From Burkholderiales bacterium (GTDB lineage: Bacteria > Pseudomonadota > Gammaproteobacteria > Burkholderiales > Burkholderiaceae_C), in the NCBI GenBank assembly GCA_028868305.1, contig JAGWUS010000001.1:1-64000 (forward strand): a DNA stretch of 64,000 nucleotides, read 5' to 3'. Shown one piece after another: positions 25,527 through 34,746 of the stretch. Position 1 is the first letter of the stretch; each line of letters starts with the position of its first letter. The position numbers and the translations under genes were made by a program. Under the pieces are notes generated by a model. It was not told the DNA's origin. It did no database searches and saw only the letters and a program-made list of their open reading frames with translations.

Positions 25527-26414
25527 ATGAACATAGTTGCAGCTTTCCTGTTGGTGGTCACTGTGCTGATGTTGCGCAAAGGCGCGCACCGCGCGATCCT
25601 GAGCGGTTTGCGTGCACCCCGTGTTCAACATGAGAACACCCCCGCCGATTTGGGTCTTGATGCACAAGCAGTCAGGATAAAGGGCCCCACCGGCAAAACC
25701 CTGTTTGCCTGGTTTGTCCCGGCAATCGGCGGTGTCAATGCGCCTGCCGTACTGGTGATGCATGGCTGGGGATCGAATGCCAGCATGATGCTTCCCGCAG
25801 CCAAGCCCATGCATGCGGCGGGTTACGCAGTTCTACTCATGGACGCGCGCTGCCACGGAGAAAGCGATGACGAGGAATTCACCTCATTACCGCGTTTTGC
25901 GGAAGATATTGAAGCAGGCCTGGGATGGTTGAAACAGCAGTCTGGGGTGAATCCAGGCCAACTGGCGGTGATCGGGCATTCCGTTGGTGCTGGCGCTGCC
26001 TTGCTGTGTGCCAGCCGCCGTGAGGACCTGTGCGCCGTGGTGAGTCTCAGTGCCTTTGCACATCCGCGCGAGGTGATGCGCGGCTATCTGGCCGCCTACC
26101 GCATACCCTACGCGATCGTGGGGTGGTACGTGTTGCAGCATGTGCAAAACGTCATTGGCAAGCGGTTTGAAGACATTGCCCCGATCAACACCGTGTCCCG
26201 CACACGCTGCCCGGTGCTGCTGGTGCATGGGACCGAAGACGAAACGGTGCCATTCAATGACGTGCGCCGCATTCACACCGCAGCACCTGCCGGGATGGCG
26301 CAATGCCTCGCCATCCCTGGAGGGCATGACCTCAGTCATTCCTTGCCCGACCACATAGCGCAAGTGCTGTTTTTTTTGAACCAGGCATTCTTTCCGGAGA
26401 AACCTTGCATATGA
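25527..26414 (+). CDS. Alpha/beta hydrolase, membrane-anchored
   Basis: Serine hydrolase of 295 residues with an N-terminal hydrophobic anchor (residues 2-16). The catalytic triad is visible as Ser in GHSVGAGAALL, Asp in HGTEDETVPF and His in PGGHDLSHS. HGWGSNASMM gives the oxyanion side. The substrate is unknown. It starts a small two-gene unit with the methyltransferase, which it overlaps or abuts, and lies opposite the cys operon promoter. Confidence 0.83.
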   Translation: MNIVAAFLLVVTVLMLRKGAHRAILSGLRAPRVQHENTPADLGLDAQAVRIKGPTGKTLFAWFVPAIGGVNAPAVLVMHGWGSNASMMLPAAKPMHAAGYAVLLMDARCHGESDDEEFTSLPRFAEDIEAGLGWLKQQSGVNPGQLAVIGHSVGAGAALLCASRREDLCAVVSLSAFAHPREVMRGYLAAYRIPYAIVGWYVLQHVQNVIGKRFEDIAPINTVSRTRCPVLLVHGTEDETVPFNDVRRIHTAAPAGMAQCLAIPGGHDLSHSLPDHIAQVLFFLNQAFFPEKPCI

Positions 26415-27121
26415 ACCCCACCCCACCCGACCTGGTGACCGACGAGTTGTCGGTGCTGTCTGAGCTTGTGACCTTATCGGATCAAAAGATCATCGAACTG
26501 GGGTGTGGCTCGGCAAGACTGGCCCGTGCCTTGGTGGAGCGATACCCCGGTACGCATGTGACGGGCCTGGAAACCGACCAGTGTCAGCACGCCAAGAACC
26601 TGGCTGCCCCTCAGGAGCAGTTGAAATTTTTGTTGGCTGGTGCTCAGGCCATTCCTTTTCCTGAAGCAAGTTTTGATTTGGTCCTGATGCTGAAGTCCCT
26701 GCACCACGTGCCCATCCCTTGGATGGCGCAAGCGATTGGCGAAGTTGGCCGGGTACTGCGTCAGGGAGGGCATTTTTATGTCTCCGAACCTGTGTATCAC
26801 GGGCCGTTGAACGAGATCATCCGGCTTTTCAATGATGAGGGCGAGGTGCGTCGGGCGGCTCAGGCTGCGGTGGACGAAGCGATGGGCTCCAAATACTGGG
26901 TCCAAGTGGCCCAGCGGTGGTTTGACATGCCGGTGCGTTTCAGGGACTTCGAGGACTTTGAGCAGCGCATGATGCGTTCCACCTTTGCGAATCACCGGGC
27001 GGACGATGAAATGCTGTCGGCAGTGCGTGAGCGCTTTGCGCCACATTGCGGCGCTGACGGAGCCTATTTCACCCGACCTATGCATGTGCGCCTGCTACGC
27101 AGGCAGGCGCACAGCACGTAG
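26411..27121 (+). CDS. Class I SAM-dependent methyltransferase
   Basis: Methyltransferase of 236 residues. Motif I is IIELGCGSARLARAL, motif II LKFLLAGAQAIPFPEASFDLV, with LKSLHHVP and EVGRVLRQGGHFYVSEP as motifs III-IV, of the UbiE/type 11 group. The substrate is unknown. The ATG at 26411 is chosen; a TTG at 26405 is closer to the GGAG at 26396 and is an alternative. It overlaps the hydrolase stop by 4 bp. Its 3' end is 2 bp from the convergent OsmC gene. Confidence 0.83.
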   Translation: MNPTPPDLVTDELSVLSELVTLSDQKIIELGCGSARLARALVERYPGTHVTGLETDQCQHAKNLAAPQEQLKFLLAGAQAIPFPEASFDLVLMLKSLHHVPIPWMAQAIGEVGRVLRQGGHFYVSEPVYHGPLNEIIRLFNDEGEVRRAAQAAVDEAMGSKYWVQVAQRWFDMPVRFRDFEDFEQRMMRSTFANHRADDEMLSAVRERFAPHCGADGAYFTRPMHVRLLRRQAHST

Positions 27122-27123
27122 GG

Positions 27124-27573
27124 TCAGGACTTCAGGCAGACGCCATCGGCATCGAAAACCCGGATGGTGATCGGAATACCCTGTCCCACGCTCTGGGTTA
27201 CGGTGCAAAACGTCTCAAACTGTCCCAGTACGCGGTCCAGGTGTTCCAGCCGTGCGGCAGGGACTCCCAGATGCATGGTCGCCACCATTTTGAGTACCCG
27301 CATGCGGCCTTCGGCATTGCGTCCCACTTCGGCCTCCACGTTGCAGCTCAGCGGCTCGGGCGCCTGTTTGAATTTGCGCAACGCAAACAGCAGGGAGTCA
27401 CTCAGGCAGTTACCGACCGCAGCGCATAGCAGCTGAACCGGGGACGGCCCCTGACCCGTGCCAAGCGGAGCCGGTTCATCGGTAGTGACCACCGGCATGG
27501 CTTCATCGAAGTGGATGTCAAATCGGTAGTCATGCTGCTGGCGCAGGGTGACGGTGATGTTCTTTTCACTCAT
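27124..27573 (-). CDS. OsmC family protein
   Basis: OsmC-like protein of 149 residues. The two conserved cysteines of the thiol-peroxidase site are in AVGNCLSDSLLF and ETFCTVTQSV. Relatives reduce organic hydroperoxides or bind persulfides. It starts 12 bp after the rhodanese gene and is probably co-transcribed with it, which favours a sulfur-species role over general peroxide defence. Confidence 0.87.
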   Translation of the reverse strand: MSEKNITVTLRQQHDYRFDIHFDEAMPVVTTDEPAPLGTGQGPSPVQLLCAAVGNCLSDSLLFALRKFKQAPEPLSCNVEAEVGRNAEGRMRVLKMVATMHLGVPAARLEHLDRVLGQFETFCTVTQSVGQGIPITIRVFDADGVCLKS

Positions 27574-27585
27574 GGGCGGTTCCGT

Positions 27586-27912
27586 TCACAGCCGCTGGAT
27601 GGGCAGATTCAGTTCCTGGGACACGATCCCGGCGTTGCAGCCATTGCGCACGTCCTTGTAGCCCATTTGCTGCAGGATGTTGCAGGCCATGCCTGAACGT
27701 GCACCCGAGGCGCAGTACAGCAACAGTGGGGCCTTTTTGTCGGGAATCATCTGTTCGATGGCTTGCGCTAGTCGGTCCAGTGGCACATTCAGTGCGCCGC
27801 GCACATGGCCCATCGCAAACTCGCCTGGCGAGCGCACATCAAGCATCGTGATCTCAATGCCCGACGGTGTTGGGCTGGTGGCATTTTCGAGCGTACGGGA
27901 AATGGAGTGCAT
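27586..27912 (-). CDS. Rhodanese-like sulfurtransferase, single domain
   Basis: Single rhodanese domain of 108 residues. LDVRSPGEFAMGHVRGALNVPL and the active-site loop YCASGARSGMAC show an intact catalytic cysteine that carries persulfide. A second cysteine (MACNI) follows as in many small bacterial rhodaneses. No signal peptide is seen. It is first gene of the pair with OsmC, behind the ATACC dyad at 27949-27964. Confidence 0.9.
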   Translation of the reverse strand: MHSISRTLENATSPTPSGIEITMLDVRSPGEFAMGHVRGALNVPLDRLAQAIEQMIPDKKAPLLLYCASGARSGMACNILQQMGYKDVRNGCNAGIVSQELNLPIQRL

Positions 27913-27948
27913 GGCTGACCTTTCTCACAGGGGAGCATTAGTATAAAT

Positions 27949-27964
27949 ATACCCCATAGAGTAT
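27949..27964. promoter_or_regulatory. ATACCCC dyad before the rhodanese gene
   Basis: ATACCCCATAGAGTAT sits 37 bp upstream of the rhodanese start. With the flanking bases it extends to the dyad ATATAC/GTATAT. It resembles the site before the hydrolase gene at 25500-25515 in length, half-site and position, suggesting shared control of the cluster. Confidence 0.45.
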
Positions 27965-28015
27965 ATGTAAAATTGGTCTTCTGTCAATGGACACGGTATG
28001 TTGGCGTGGGGCAAA

Positions 28016-29014
28016 TCAGCGTTTGAGCCAGCCCGACAGCATGGTGTCCTCGAACAGGCGCAGGCAACCATGGCTGTCCACCGCCATACAGACCCGGGTG
28101 TCCGGCACGTCCTGGCCCCAACCGGGGTGTGGGTAGCGAATGTAGGGACGGCGGTTGAGAATGGTCTGCCCCAGCGCCAGACCTTCGGTCGCTACGCGTA
28201 TGGCACCCGTTTCCAAAGCAAATAGTCCGGGCGCCACCAGATACACAAAAGCCAGCAGATCGTGCGCATAACAGCCAGGCGTCTGCTCCATATGCTTGTG
28301 CAGGCCGGTGTAAAAAGTGGAGTAGAACTTCACCGCGTGGTGCAGGGTGTCCGTTGCCGGATGGGCGTGATGACGGGCGATCCTGTCGAAGAGGGTGAGC
28401 TCGGTGACGACTCTGTGGGTGACGTCCAACCCCACCATGGTGAGCTTGCAGCCTGCTGTGAAAACCTTGTCGGCGGCGTGCGGGTCATTCCAGATATTGG
28501 CTTCGGCCACCGGTGATACGTTGCCTGGCTCCAGCACAGTGCCGCCCATCACAATGACTTCGCGCAGCAGAACTGGCAAGGCAGGCTCCAGTTTCAGGGC
28601 CAGTGCCAGGTTGCCCAGTGGTCCGACAGCCACCAGGGTGATTTCACCAGGATGGGCCCGGGCCATATCCACGATGAACTGGGCCGACGACCGCGGGTCC
28701 GGCGCGGCCGTGGTGATGGTGCGTGAAGGCAGATTGCCCAATCCATCGGCACCATGGATATGGGCCGGCGGTGCTTCGCCGTCCCTGACCCAGGGCTTTT
28801 GCACACCTTTGGTCACAGGCACATGCCTGCCGGCCAGCGCGGTCAGGTACAGCGCGTTGGCGGCTGCCTGCTCTACCGTCACATTGCCGAAGGTGGTGGT
28901 GATTCCCATCAGGTCAATGGCCGGGTGCGCCAGGGCAAAGTACAGCGCAATAGCATCATCCACGCCAGGGTCGGTGTCATAGATGACTTTGAAAGGGGCC
29001 GGGATTTGTTTCAT
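28016..29014 (-). CDS. Nucleoside hydrolase (inosine/uridine-preferring type)
   Basis: Hydrolase of 332 residues that cleaves N-ribosyl bonds to give base plus ribose. The calcium-binding N-terminal signature DTDPGVDD lies at residues 13-20, and further family blocks are seen (LVAVGPLGNLALAL, VIVMGGTV, EANIWNDPHAA, CYAHDLLAF with the catalytic His region). The start ATG at 29014 directly precedes the first strand; an ATG at 29032 is possible. It follows ribokinase by about 7 bp in one operon, which fits use of the released ribose. No ribosome site is clear. Confidence 0.93.
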   Translation of the reverse strand: MKQIPAPFKVIYDTDPGVDDAIALYFALAHPAIDLMGITTTFGNVTVEQAAANALYLTALAGRHVPVTKGVQKPWVRDGEAPPAHIHGADGLGNLPSRTITTAAPDPRSSAQFIVDMARAHPGEITLVAVGPLGNLALALKLEPALPVLLREVIVMGGTVLEPGNVSPVAEANIWNDPHAADKVFTAGCKLTMVGLDVTHRVVTELTLFDRIARHHAHPATDTLHHAVKFYSTFYTGLHKHMEQTPGCYAHDLLAFVYLVAPGLFALETGAIRVATEGLALGQTILNRRPYIRYPHPGWGQDVPDTRVCMAVDSHGCLRLFEDTMLSGWLKR

Positions 29015-29021
29015 TGGGGGC

Positions 29022-29909
29022 TCAGGGCGCATGCTGGTGGAGAAAATCGGTCACTTCGGCCGCAAGCGGGATGCTGCCTTGTGCGCCGGGGCGGGTGCAC
29101 GCCAGTGCTGACGCAGCGCTGGCGTAACGCATGGCCTCAGCCATGAACTTGCCCTGACTCAGCGCAGCCACCATCGTGCCGCAAAACGTATCGCCTGCTG
29201 CCGTGGTGTCCACGGGGCTCACCGGAAAAGCCGCCTGAAACTGCATGCCCTGGGGCGTGCGGGCACAGCTGCCGCGATGCCCCAGGGTTACCACTACATA
29301 AGGCACCGCAAGCCGCCCCAGTGCTTCAGCAATGCTGCCCTTGCATTGGGTGATGGAGGCCAACTCCCCTTCATTGACGACCAGGATGTCCACCTGGGAC
29401 AGTAGGTCTTCAGTCAGTGGCTGTGCCGGCGACGCATTGAGTACCACCGTTACATGCATGGCACGCGCCGCGCGAGCAAAGGCTGTGACAGTGGGCAGGG
29501 GTGTTTCCAACTGCAACAGCAGATGGGTTACGCCCTCCAGGGACGGCAGGTGGTGTGGCAACAGGCAGTGGTTGGCTCCGGGGGCTACGGTAATGGCGTT
29601 TTCGGCATCGTCCGACACGCAGATAAAGGCGGTACCTGTCGGAGTGCCCGCAACACGCACGGCCAGTAACTCAACGCCAGCATCTCTCAGGCTGGCTTCG
29701 ATCGGGGCGGCAAAGGCATCGTCGCCTATGGCGCAGAGCATGCGGGTAGCTGCCGCTCCAGCGCGCGCACAGGCAACGGCCTGGTTAGCTCCTTTGCCAC
29801 CGGGAAATGTCCTGAATTCATGGCCCAGGACGGTTTCGCCAGGGGCGGGTATGTGATGCGCCCGGACGACAAAGTCCAAGTTGGCAGAGCCTGCAACCAG
29901 AATCATCAT
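29022..29909 (-). CDS. rbsK: Ribokinase (PfkB family)
   Basis: Sugar kinase of 295 residues phosphorylating ribose at O5. Signature 1 is FPGGKGANQAVACARAG, and signature 2 is DTTAAGDTFCGTMVAAL with the catalytic Asp. NLDFVV and PAPGETVLG are typical of ribokinases. The start is set at 29909 (MMILVAGSANLDF) because AAGGTG lies about 6 nt upstream. The pair with nucleoside hydrolase and the divergent nucleoside-type ABC transporter points to nucleoside salvage. Confidence 0.9.
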   Translation of the reverse strand: MMILVAGSANLDFVVRAHHIPAPGETVLGHEFRTFPGGKGANQAVACARAGAAATRMLCAIGDDAFAAPIEASLRDAGVELLAVRVAGTPTGTAFICVSDDAENAITVAPGANHCLLPHHLPSLEGVTHLLLQLETPLPTVTAFARAARAMHVTVVLNASPAQPLTEDLLSQVDILVVNEGELASITQCKGSIAEALGRLAVPYVVVTLGHRGSCARTPQGMQFQAAFPVSPVDTTAAGDTFCGTMVAALSQGKFMAEAMRYASAASALACTRPGAQGSIPLAAEVTDFLHQHAP

Positions 29910-30078
29910 GTCACCTTGCCATGTGGAAACGTTGACCATTGTGCCGCCAAACTAGGGTTAGCCCCACGTGGCTTGAAGTTTGCATGTCGTACCCTTGGAC
30001 AAAGCCATGAACACTTTGCTAAGCTTCCACTAACTGTCACGGCTTTCCAACAATCAACGCACTGAAAAGAGAGTACCT

Positions 30079-31074
30079 ATGAAATCCAAGTCCTTCGTCC
30101 CCAAGACCTTCGTCCGTTTGGGCCTTTTGGCTGCTGCCCTGGCAACATCCTTTCAGGCGATGGCTGAGCCCGCCATCGTGTATGACATGGGCGGAAAGTT
30201 CGATAAATCCTTCAACGAAGCTGCTTTCCATGGCATGGAAAAGTGGAAGAAGGAGTCGGGCAAGCAGTACCTGGAATTTGAAATCGCCAACGAATCGCAA
30301 CGCGAACAGGCCATCCGACGCATGGCAGAAAAAGGCGCCAGCCCGATTATCGGCGTCGGTTTCAGCCAGGCGTCCAGCATTGAAAAAGTGGCCAAGGAAT
30401 TTCCCAAGCTGAATTTCGCCATCGTCGATATGGTGGTGGGTTTGCCCAATGTTCAGTCGGTGGTGTTCAAGGAGCAGGAGGGCAGCTTTCTGGTGGGCGC
30501 CATGGCGGCCATGGCCAGCAAGTCCGGCAAGGTGGGCTTTGTGGGCGGCATGGACATTCCGCTGATTCGCAAGTTCGAGTGCGGCTATGAGCAGGGTGCC
30601 AAATATGTCAACAACAAGGTGGAGGTGTTGCAGAACATGACTGGTACCACCGGTGCAGCCTGGAGCGATCCGGCGCGTGGCGGTGAGCTCGCCAAGGCCC
30701 AGTTTGCCAAGGGCGTGGATGTGGTGTTTGCTGCTGCCGGCGGCACCGGCACGGGTGTGTACCAGGCGGCCAAAGACAGCGGCAAACTGGCGATCGGCGT
30801 CGACAGCAACCAGAACCACCTGCAGCCTGGCACCATGCTCACGTCCATGCTCAAGCGTGTGGATGTGGCGGTTTACAACGTAGCCAAAGCCCACAAGGGC
30901 GGCATTATGGTGCTGGGCCTGAAAGAGGGAGGGGTGGACTACGCGATGGATGAATACAACGCCAAACTGGTAACTGCCGACATGAAGAAGAAGGTGGAAG
31001 CTGTCAAGGCCGACATCATCAGCGGCAAGATCAAGGTGGCCGACTACATGGCCGACAACGCCTGCAAATACTGA
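30079..31074 (+). CDS. BMP family ABC transporter substrate-binding protein
   Basis: PnrA/Med-type periplasmic binding protein of 331 residues with a cleavable signal peptide (cleavage likely after ATSFQAMA, about residue 29). Family blocks: VYDMGGKFDKSFNEAAF, NESQREQAIRRMAE, GFVGGMDIPLIRKFECGYEQG and GVDSNQNHL. Related proteins bind purine nucleosides, matching the adjacent nucleoside hydrolase and ribokinase. It heads the operon with one ATPase and two permeases. Confidence 0.92.
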   Translation: MKSKSFVPKTFVRLGLLAAALATSFQAMAEPAIVYDMGGKFDKSFNEAAFHGMEKWKKESGKQYLEFEIANESQREQAIRRMAEKGASPIIGVGFSQASSIEKVAKEFPKLNFAIVDMVVGLPNVQSVVFKEQEGSFLVGAMAAMASKSGKVGFVGGMDIPLIRKFECGYEQGAKYVNNKVEVLQNMTGTTGAAWSDPARGGELAKAQFAKGVDVVFAAAGGTGTGVYQAAKDSGKLAIGVDSNQNHLQPGTMLTSMLKRVDVAVYNVAKAHKGGIMVLGLKEGGVDYAMDEYNAKLVTADMKKKVEAVKADIISGKIKVADYMADNACKY

Positions 31075-31078
31075 TGCA

Positions 31079-32608
31079 GTGACCTCCAGTGTGCTGGCCG
31101 TGCAGATGCGCGGCATCAACAAGCGCTTTGGCGCCGTGGCTGCCAATGTCGATGTGGAGTTGCAGGTCCGGGCAGGCACGGTGCACGGCCTGGTGGGAGA
31201 AAACGGTGCCGGCAAGAGCACGCTGATGTCTGTTCTTTACGGCTTTTACCAGGCCGACAGTGGGGACATTTCCGTTTCAGGCACACCAGTGACCATCCGG
31301 AACGCCGATGATGCGATTCGCCACGGTATTGGCATGGTGCATCAGCACTTCATGCTGGTGGACACCCTGACCGCGCTGGAAAACGTCATGCTGGGTGCCG
31401 AACCCCACTGGCTGCTGCAAAAGGCCGATGCGGCTGTCCGCACCCGCCTAAACGAACTGATGCAGACCACCGGACTGAAGGTCGCACTGGATGCCTTGGT
31501 GGCCGATTTGCCGGTGGGCGACCGCCAGCGGCTCGAAATTCTGAAAGCACTGTACCGTGGTGCCAGCATCCTGATTCTGGATGAGCCCACGGCGGTGCTG
31601 ACGCCGCAGGAAACGCAGCATCTGTTTGGCGTGTTGCGGACATTGCGCGAGCAGGGCACCACCATCCTTTTGATTACGCACAAGCTCAAGGAGGTGATGG
31701 CTCTGTGTGACGAGGTCACGGTCATGCGGGCGGGACGCGTCGTGCAGCATCTGGCCATCAGGGAGGCCTCGATTGAAGGTCTGGCCGAATCCATGGTCGG
31801 GCGCAAGGTGCATACGGGGCGCATCGAGGGCAGCACTCCGGTGGCAGGGAGTGTTGTGCTCGAGGCCAAAGACATCGCTGTTCACGACGCATTGCAGGTT
31901 CAGCGCCTCAAAGGGGTGTCTCTGAAGCTGCGGGCAGGTGAAATCGTCGGTGTTGCCGGCGTCTCCGGCAATGGCCAGAGTGAGCTGCTCGATGTGCTGT
32001 CGGGTTTGTTGCATCCCGAATCGGGGGTGTTGACGGTTTGCGGCCAGTCTTTTACGACGCAGGCATGGATCGACCCGCGGACCGCGCGTGCGCTGGGTGT
32101 GGCCCATGTGCCGGAGGATCGCCATGCGCGCGCGCTGGTGATGGACTTTGCTGCGTGGGAATCGGCCGTGCTGGGCTATGACGGTTTGGCCCAGTATGGA
32201 TCGCGCGGCTGGATGGCACATGACCGCATGCGCAGTGCAACTGCGGCCATGATGGAGCGCTTTGACGTGCGTCCGCGGGACCCGGAATTGCTGAGCGGCA
32301 AGTTCTCGGGTGGAAATCAGCAGAAATTTGTACTTGCGCGCGAGTTGGGTCAGTCGCCCAAGGTGTTGCTGGTGGGCCAGCCTACGCGGGGTGTGGACAT
32401 TGGAGCTATCGAGTTCATATATTCCCAGTTGCGGGCCATGCGTAATGCAGGCTGTGCTGTGCTGGTCGTGTCCAGCGAACTGGACGAAATCCTGGCACTG
32501 TCAGACAGAGTGATCGTGATGAGCCAGGGCCGTATCGCCGGGGAGTTGGCCATTGACGACTGCACCGAAGCGGGCTTGGGACTGCTGATGACGGGGGGAG
32601 GTGAATGA
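31079..32608 (+). CDS. Nucleoside-type ABC transporter, ATP-binding protein
   Basis: Double ATPase-domain protein of 509 residues (YufO/NupA/RnsB type). Domain 1 has Walker A GENGAGKST and Walker B LILDEPTAVLTP with a degenerate signature (VGDRQRLEI). Domain 2 has a degenerate Walker A (VSGNGQSE) but the full signature FSGGNQQKFVLAREL, the usual asymmetry of sugar/nucleoside importers. It starts at a GTG 4 bp after the binding-protein stop and overlaps the permease by 4 bp. Confidence 0.93.
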   Translation: MTSSVLAVQMRGINKRFGAVAANVDVELQVRAGTVHGLVGENGAGKSTLMSVLYGFYQADSGDISVSGTPVTIRNADDAIRHGIGMVHQHFMLVDTLTALENVMLGAEPHWLLQKADAAVRTRLNELMQTTGLKVALDALVADLPVGDRQRLEILKALYRGASILILDEPTAVLTPQETQHLFGVLRTLREQGTTILLITHKLKEVMALCDEVTVMRAGRVVQHLAIREASIEGLAESMVGRKVHTGRIEGSTPVAGSVVLEAKDIAVHDALQVQRLKGVSLKLRAGEIVGVAGVSGNGQSELLDVLSGLLHPESGVLTVCGQSFTTQAWIDPRTARALGVAHVPEDRHARALVMDFAAWESAVLGYDGLAQYGSRGWMAHDRMRSATAAMMERFDVRPRDPELLSGKFSGGNQQKFVLARELGQSPKVLLVGQPTRGVDIGAIEFIYSQLRAMRNAGCAVLVVSSELDEILALSDRVIVMSQGRIAGELAIDDCTEAGLGLLMTGGGE

Positions 32609-33735
32609 AGTTGTCGCATCCCCTGCCGCGCTGGGCCGATCTGGTGCTGTTGCCGGCCGTATGTCTACTGGTGGCGCTACTGGCCGCGGGCGCCGTAGTG
32701 GCGCTGGTCGGGCAGCACCCGGCGGAGGTAATTGCTGTCCTGGTCAAGGGGGCCTTTGGTTCCGCGCGGGGCATTAGCTACACCCTGTACTACGCCACCA
32801 CTTTTATTTTTACCGGCCTGGCGGTGGCGGTGGCCTACCAGGGCGGGCTTTTCAACATTGGCGGTGAGGGCCAGGCCATTCTGGGTGGTCTGGGTGTTGG
32901 GCTGGTTGCCCTGTGGTGGTCGAGCATACTGCCTGCCTGGGTGATGCTGCCCGTCATGCTGCTGGCCGGTGCTTTGTTTGGCCTGGCCTGGGCGGCAGTA
33001 CCGGCCTACCTGCAGGCGTATCGGGGTAGCCACGTCGTTATCACCACCATCATGTTCAACTTTATTGCCAGCAGCGTGCTGGTGTACCTACTGGTCAACC
33101 ACCTGCGTCCCCCAGGCACGATGTCGGTGGAGAGCTTGCCGTTTGCGGATTCTGCCAGGTTGCCTGGCATGCACCAGGCGCTAGGCTGGTTGGGCGTGCA
33201 GTGGCCGGCCTCACCGCTGAATGTCAGCTTCTTTCTTGCGCTGCTGGCGTCACTTGCGGTGTACCTTTTCCTGTGGCGCACCCGATACGGTTACCACCTG
33301 CGGGCGGTGGGTTCCAGTCCGGGCGCGGCGGAATATGCCGGTATCAACGCACGCCACCAGATCATGGTGTCCATGTGCATTTCCGGGGCTCTGGCTGGCA
33401 TGGTGGGTATGAACGAGATCGCCGGTGTGAATGGGCGCCTGCTGCTGGAGTACGTCAGCGGCGCCGGTTTTACCGGCATTGCCGTGTCACTGATGGGGCG
33501 CAACCATCCAGTGGGCATCATTTTGTCAAGCATCCTGTTTGGTGCCTTGTTTCAGGGAGGTGCCGAGGTGGCGTTTGAAGTGCGCGGATTCAGCCGCGAC
33601 ATGGTGGTCATGCTGCAGGGCTTCATCGTGCTGTTCTCGGGAGCCATGGCCTATGTCATTGCCCCGGTGGTGGGATGGTTGCTAGCGCTTGTCACGCCCA
33701 GGGCAGCCGACGTCAAGGAGGGGCATCATGGATGA
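32605..33735 (+). CDS. Nucleoside-type ABC transporter permease 1
   Basis: Membrane permease of 376 residues (YufP/RnsC type, BPD_transp_2 family) with about ten hydrophobic segments. Motifs include FNIGGEGQAILGGLG and the central GINARHQIMVSMCISGALAGMVG. ATG overlaps the ATPase stop (ATGA). It forms the channel with the next permease. Confidence 0.92.
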   Translation: MKLSHPLPRWADLVLLPAVCLLVALLAAGAVVALVGQHPAEVIAVLVKGAFGSARGISYTLYYATTFIFTGLAVAVAYQGGLFNIGGEGQAILGGLGVGLVALWWSSILPAWVMLPVMLLAGALFGLAWAAVPAYLQAYRGSHVVITTIMFNFIASSVLVYLLVNHLRPPGTMSVESLPFADSARLPGMHQALGWLGVQWPASPLNVSFFLALLASLAVYLFLWRTRYGYHLRAVGSSPGAAEYAGINARHQIMVSMCISGALAGMVGMNEIAGVNGRLLLEYVSGAGFTGIAVSLMGRNHPVGIILSSILFGALFQGGAEVAFEVRGFSRDMVVMLQGFIVLFSGAMAYVIAPVVGWLLALVTPRAADVKEGHHG

Positions 33736-34696
33736 GGCATGGCTGGCGGGCATGATCGCCTCGACACTGCGTATGTCCACGCCCCTCATCTTTTGTGCGT
33801 TGGCCGGGTTGCTGTCCGAACGCTCTGGTGTGGTGGATATCGGGCTGGAAGGTAAGATGCTTTTTGCCGCTTTTGCGGCTGGCGCAGCCGGTGCCTCCTG
33901 GGGCTCATTGCCGCTGGCGCTGCTGATGGCCATGCTGGTGGCCATGGCCCTTTCATGGATGCACGGTCTGGCGTGTGTCAGTCACCAGGGGGACCAGGTG
34001 GTTTCCGGTGTCGCCATCAACATCATTGCGGCCGGACTGACTGCCGTTCTGGGTATTGCCTGGTATGCCCAGGGTGGGCAGACGCCTCCCGTGGGGGAAG
34101 GGGTGCGCATTACGCCGCTGGCGCCACACTTGGAGAACGCACTGAGCGCCATGCCCTGGGGCGGCAAGATCATTGGCGTGGGCTTGCTGGGGCATGACGG
34201 ACTGGTTTATCTGGCGCTGGTGCTGGTGCCCTGTATCTGGTGGTTGCTTTTCCGTACCCGATTTGGACTGCGGCTGCGCGCCGTGGGTGAAAATCCGCAG
34301 ATGGTGGACGCCGCTGGCGTGTCTGTCATACGACTTCGCTATAACGCCCTGACGCTCAATGGCATGCTCTGCGGGCTGGCCGGAAGCTATCTGGTGCTGG
34401 CCCAGAGCGCCAATTTCTCCCAGAACATGACTGCCGGACGCGGCTTCATGGCCCTGGCGGCATTGATTTTCGGACGCTGGCATCCGGTCAGCGCGCTTTG
34501 GGCCTGTCTGCTGTTCGGGTTTCTGGACGCGGTGGCCATTCGATTGCAGGGTGTCAAATTTCCGGGCATTGGTGAAGTGCCGGTGCAGGTGATTCAGGCC
34601 TTACCCTATGTGCTTACAGTGGTTCTGCTGGCCGGCTTCATTGGCAGGGCGGTGGCACCGCAGGCTTTGGGCAAACCGTATCTGAAGGAACGCTAG
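33728..34696 (+). CDS. Nucleoside-type ABC transporter permease 2
   Basis: Membrane permease of 322 residues (YufQ/RnsD type). It has family blocks SGVVDIGLEGKMLFAAFAA, GDQVVSGVAINIIAAGLT and GVSVIRLRYNALTLNGMLCG. The start is MDEAWLAG at 33728, 8 bp inside the previous gene, with a strong AAGGAGG ribosome site 6 nt upstream. The longer in-frame start at 33689 lacks similarity. Confidence 0.92.
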   Translation: MDEAWLAGMIASTLRMSTPLIFCALAGLLSERSGVVDIGLEGKMLFAAFAAGAAGASWGSLPLALLMAMLVAMALSWMHGLACVSHQGDQVVSGVAINIIAAGLTAVLGIAWYAQGGQTPPVGEGVRITPLAPHLENALSAMPWGGKIIGVGLLGHDGLVYLALVLVPCIWWLLFRTRFGLRLRAVGENPQMVDAAGVSVIRLRYNALTLNGMLCGLAGSYLVLAQSANFSQNMTAGRGFMALAALIFGRWHPVSALWACLLFGFLDAVAIRLQGVKFPGIGEVPVQVIQALPYVLTVVLLAGFIGRAVAPQALGKPYLKER

Positions 34697-34746
34697 TCAG
34701 GGTATTGCAGCAAAACGCTGCTAGAGTTCGGGGCCTTGGGGAAATC

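Noticed and set aside
34705-34725. Terminator between the second nucleoside permease and the LivK-like gene
   Set aside because: The GCAGC/GCTGC stem is only 5 bp and has no T-run.
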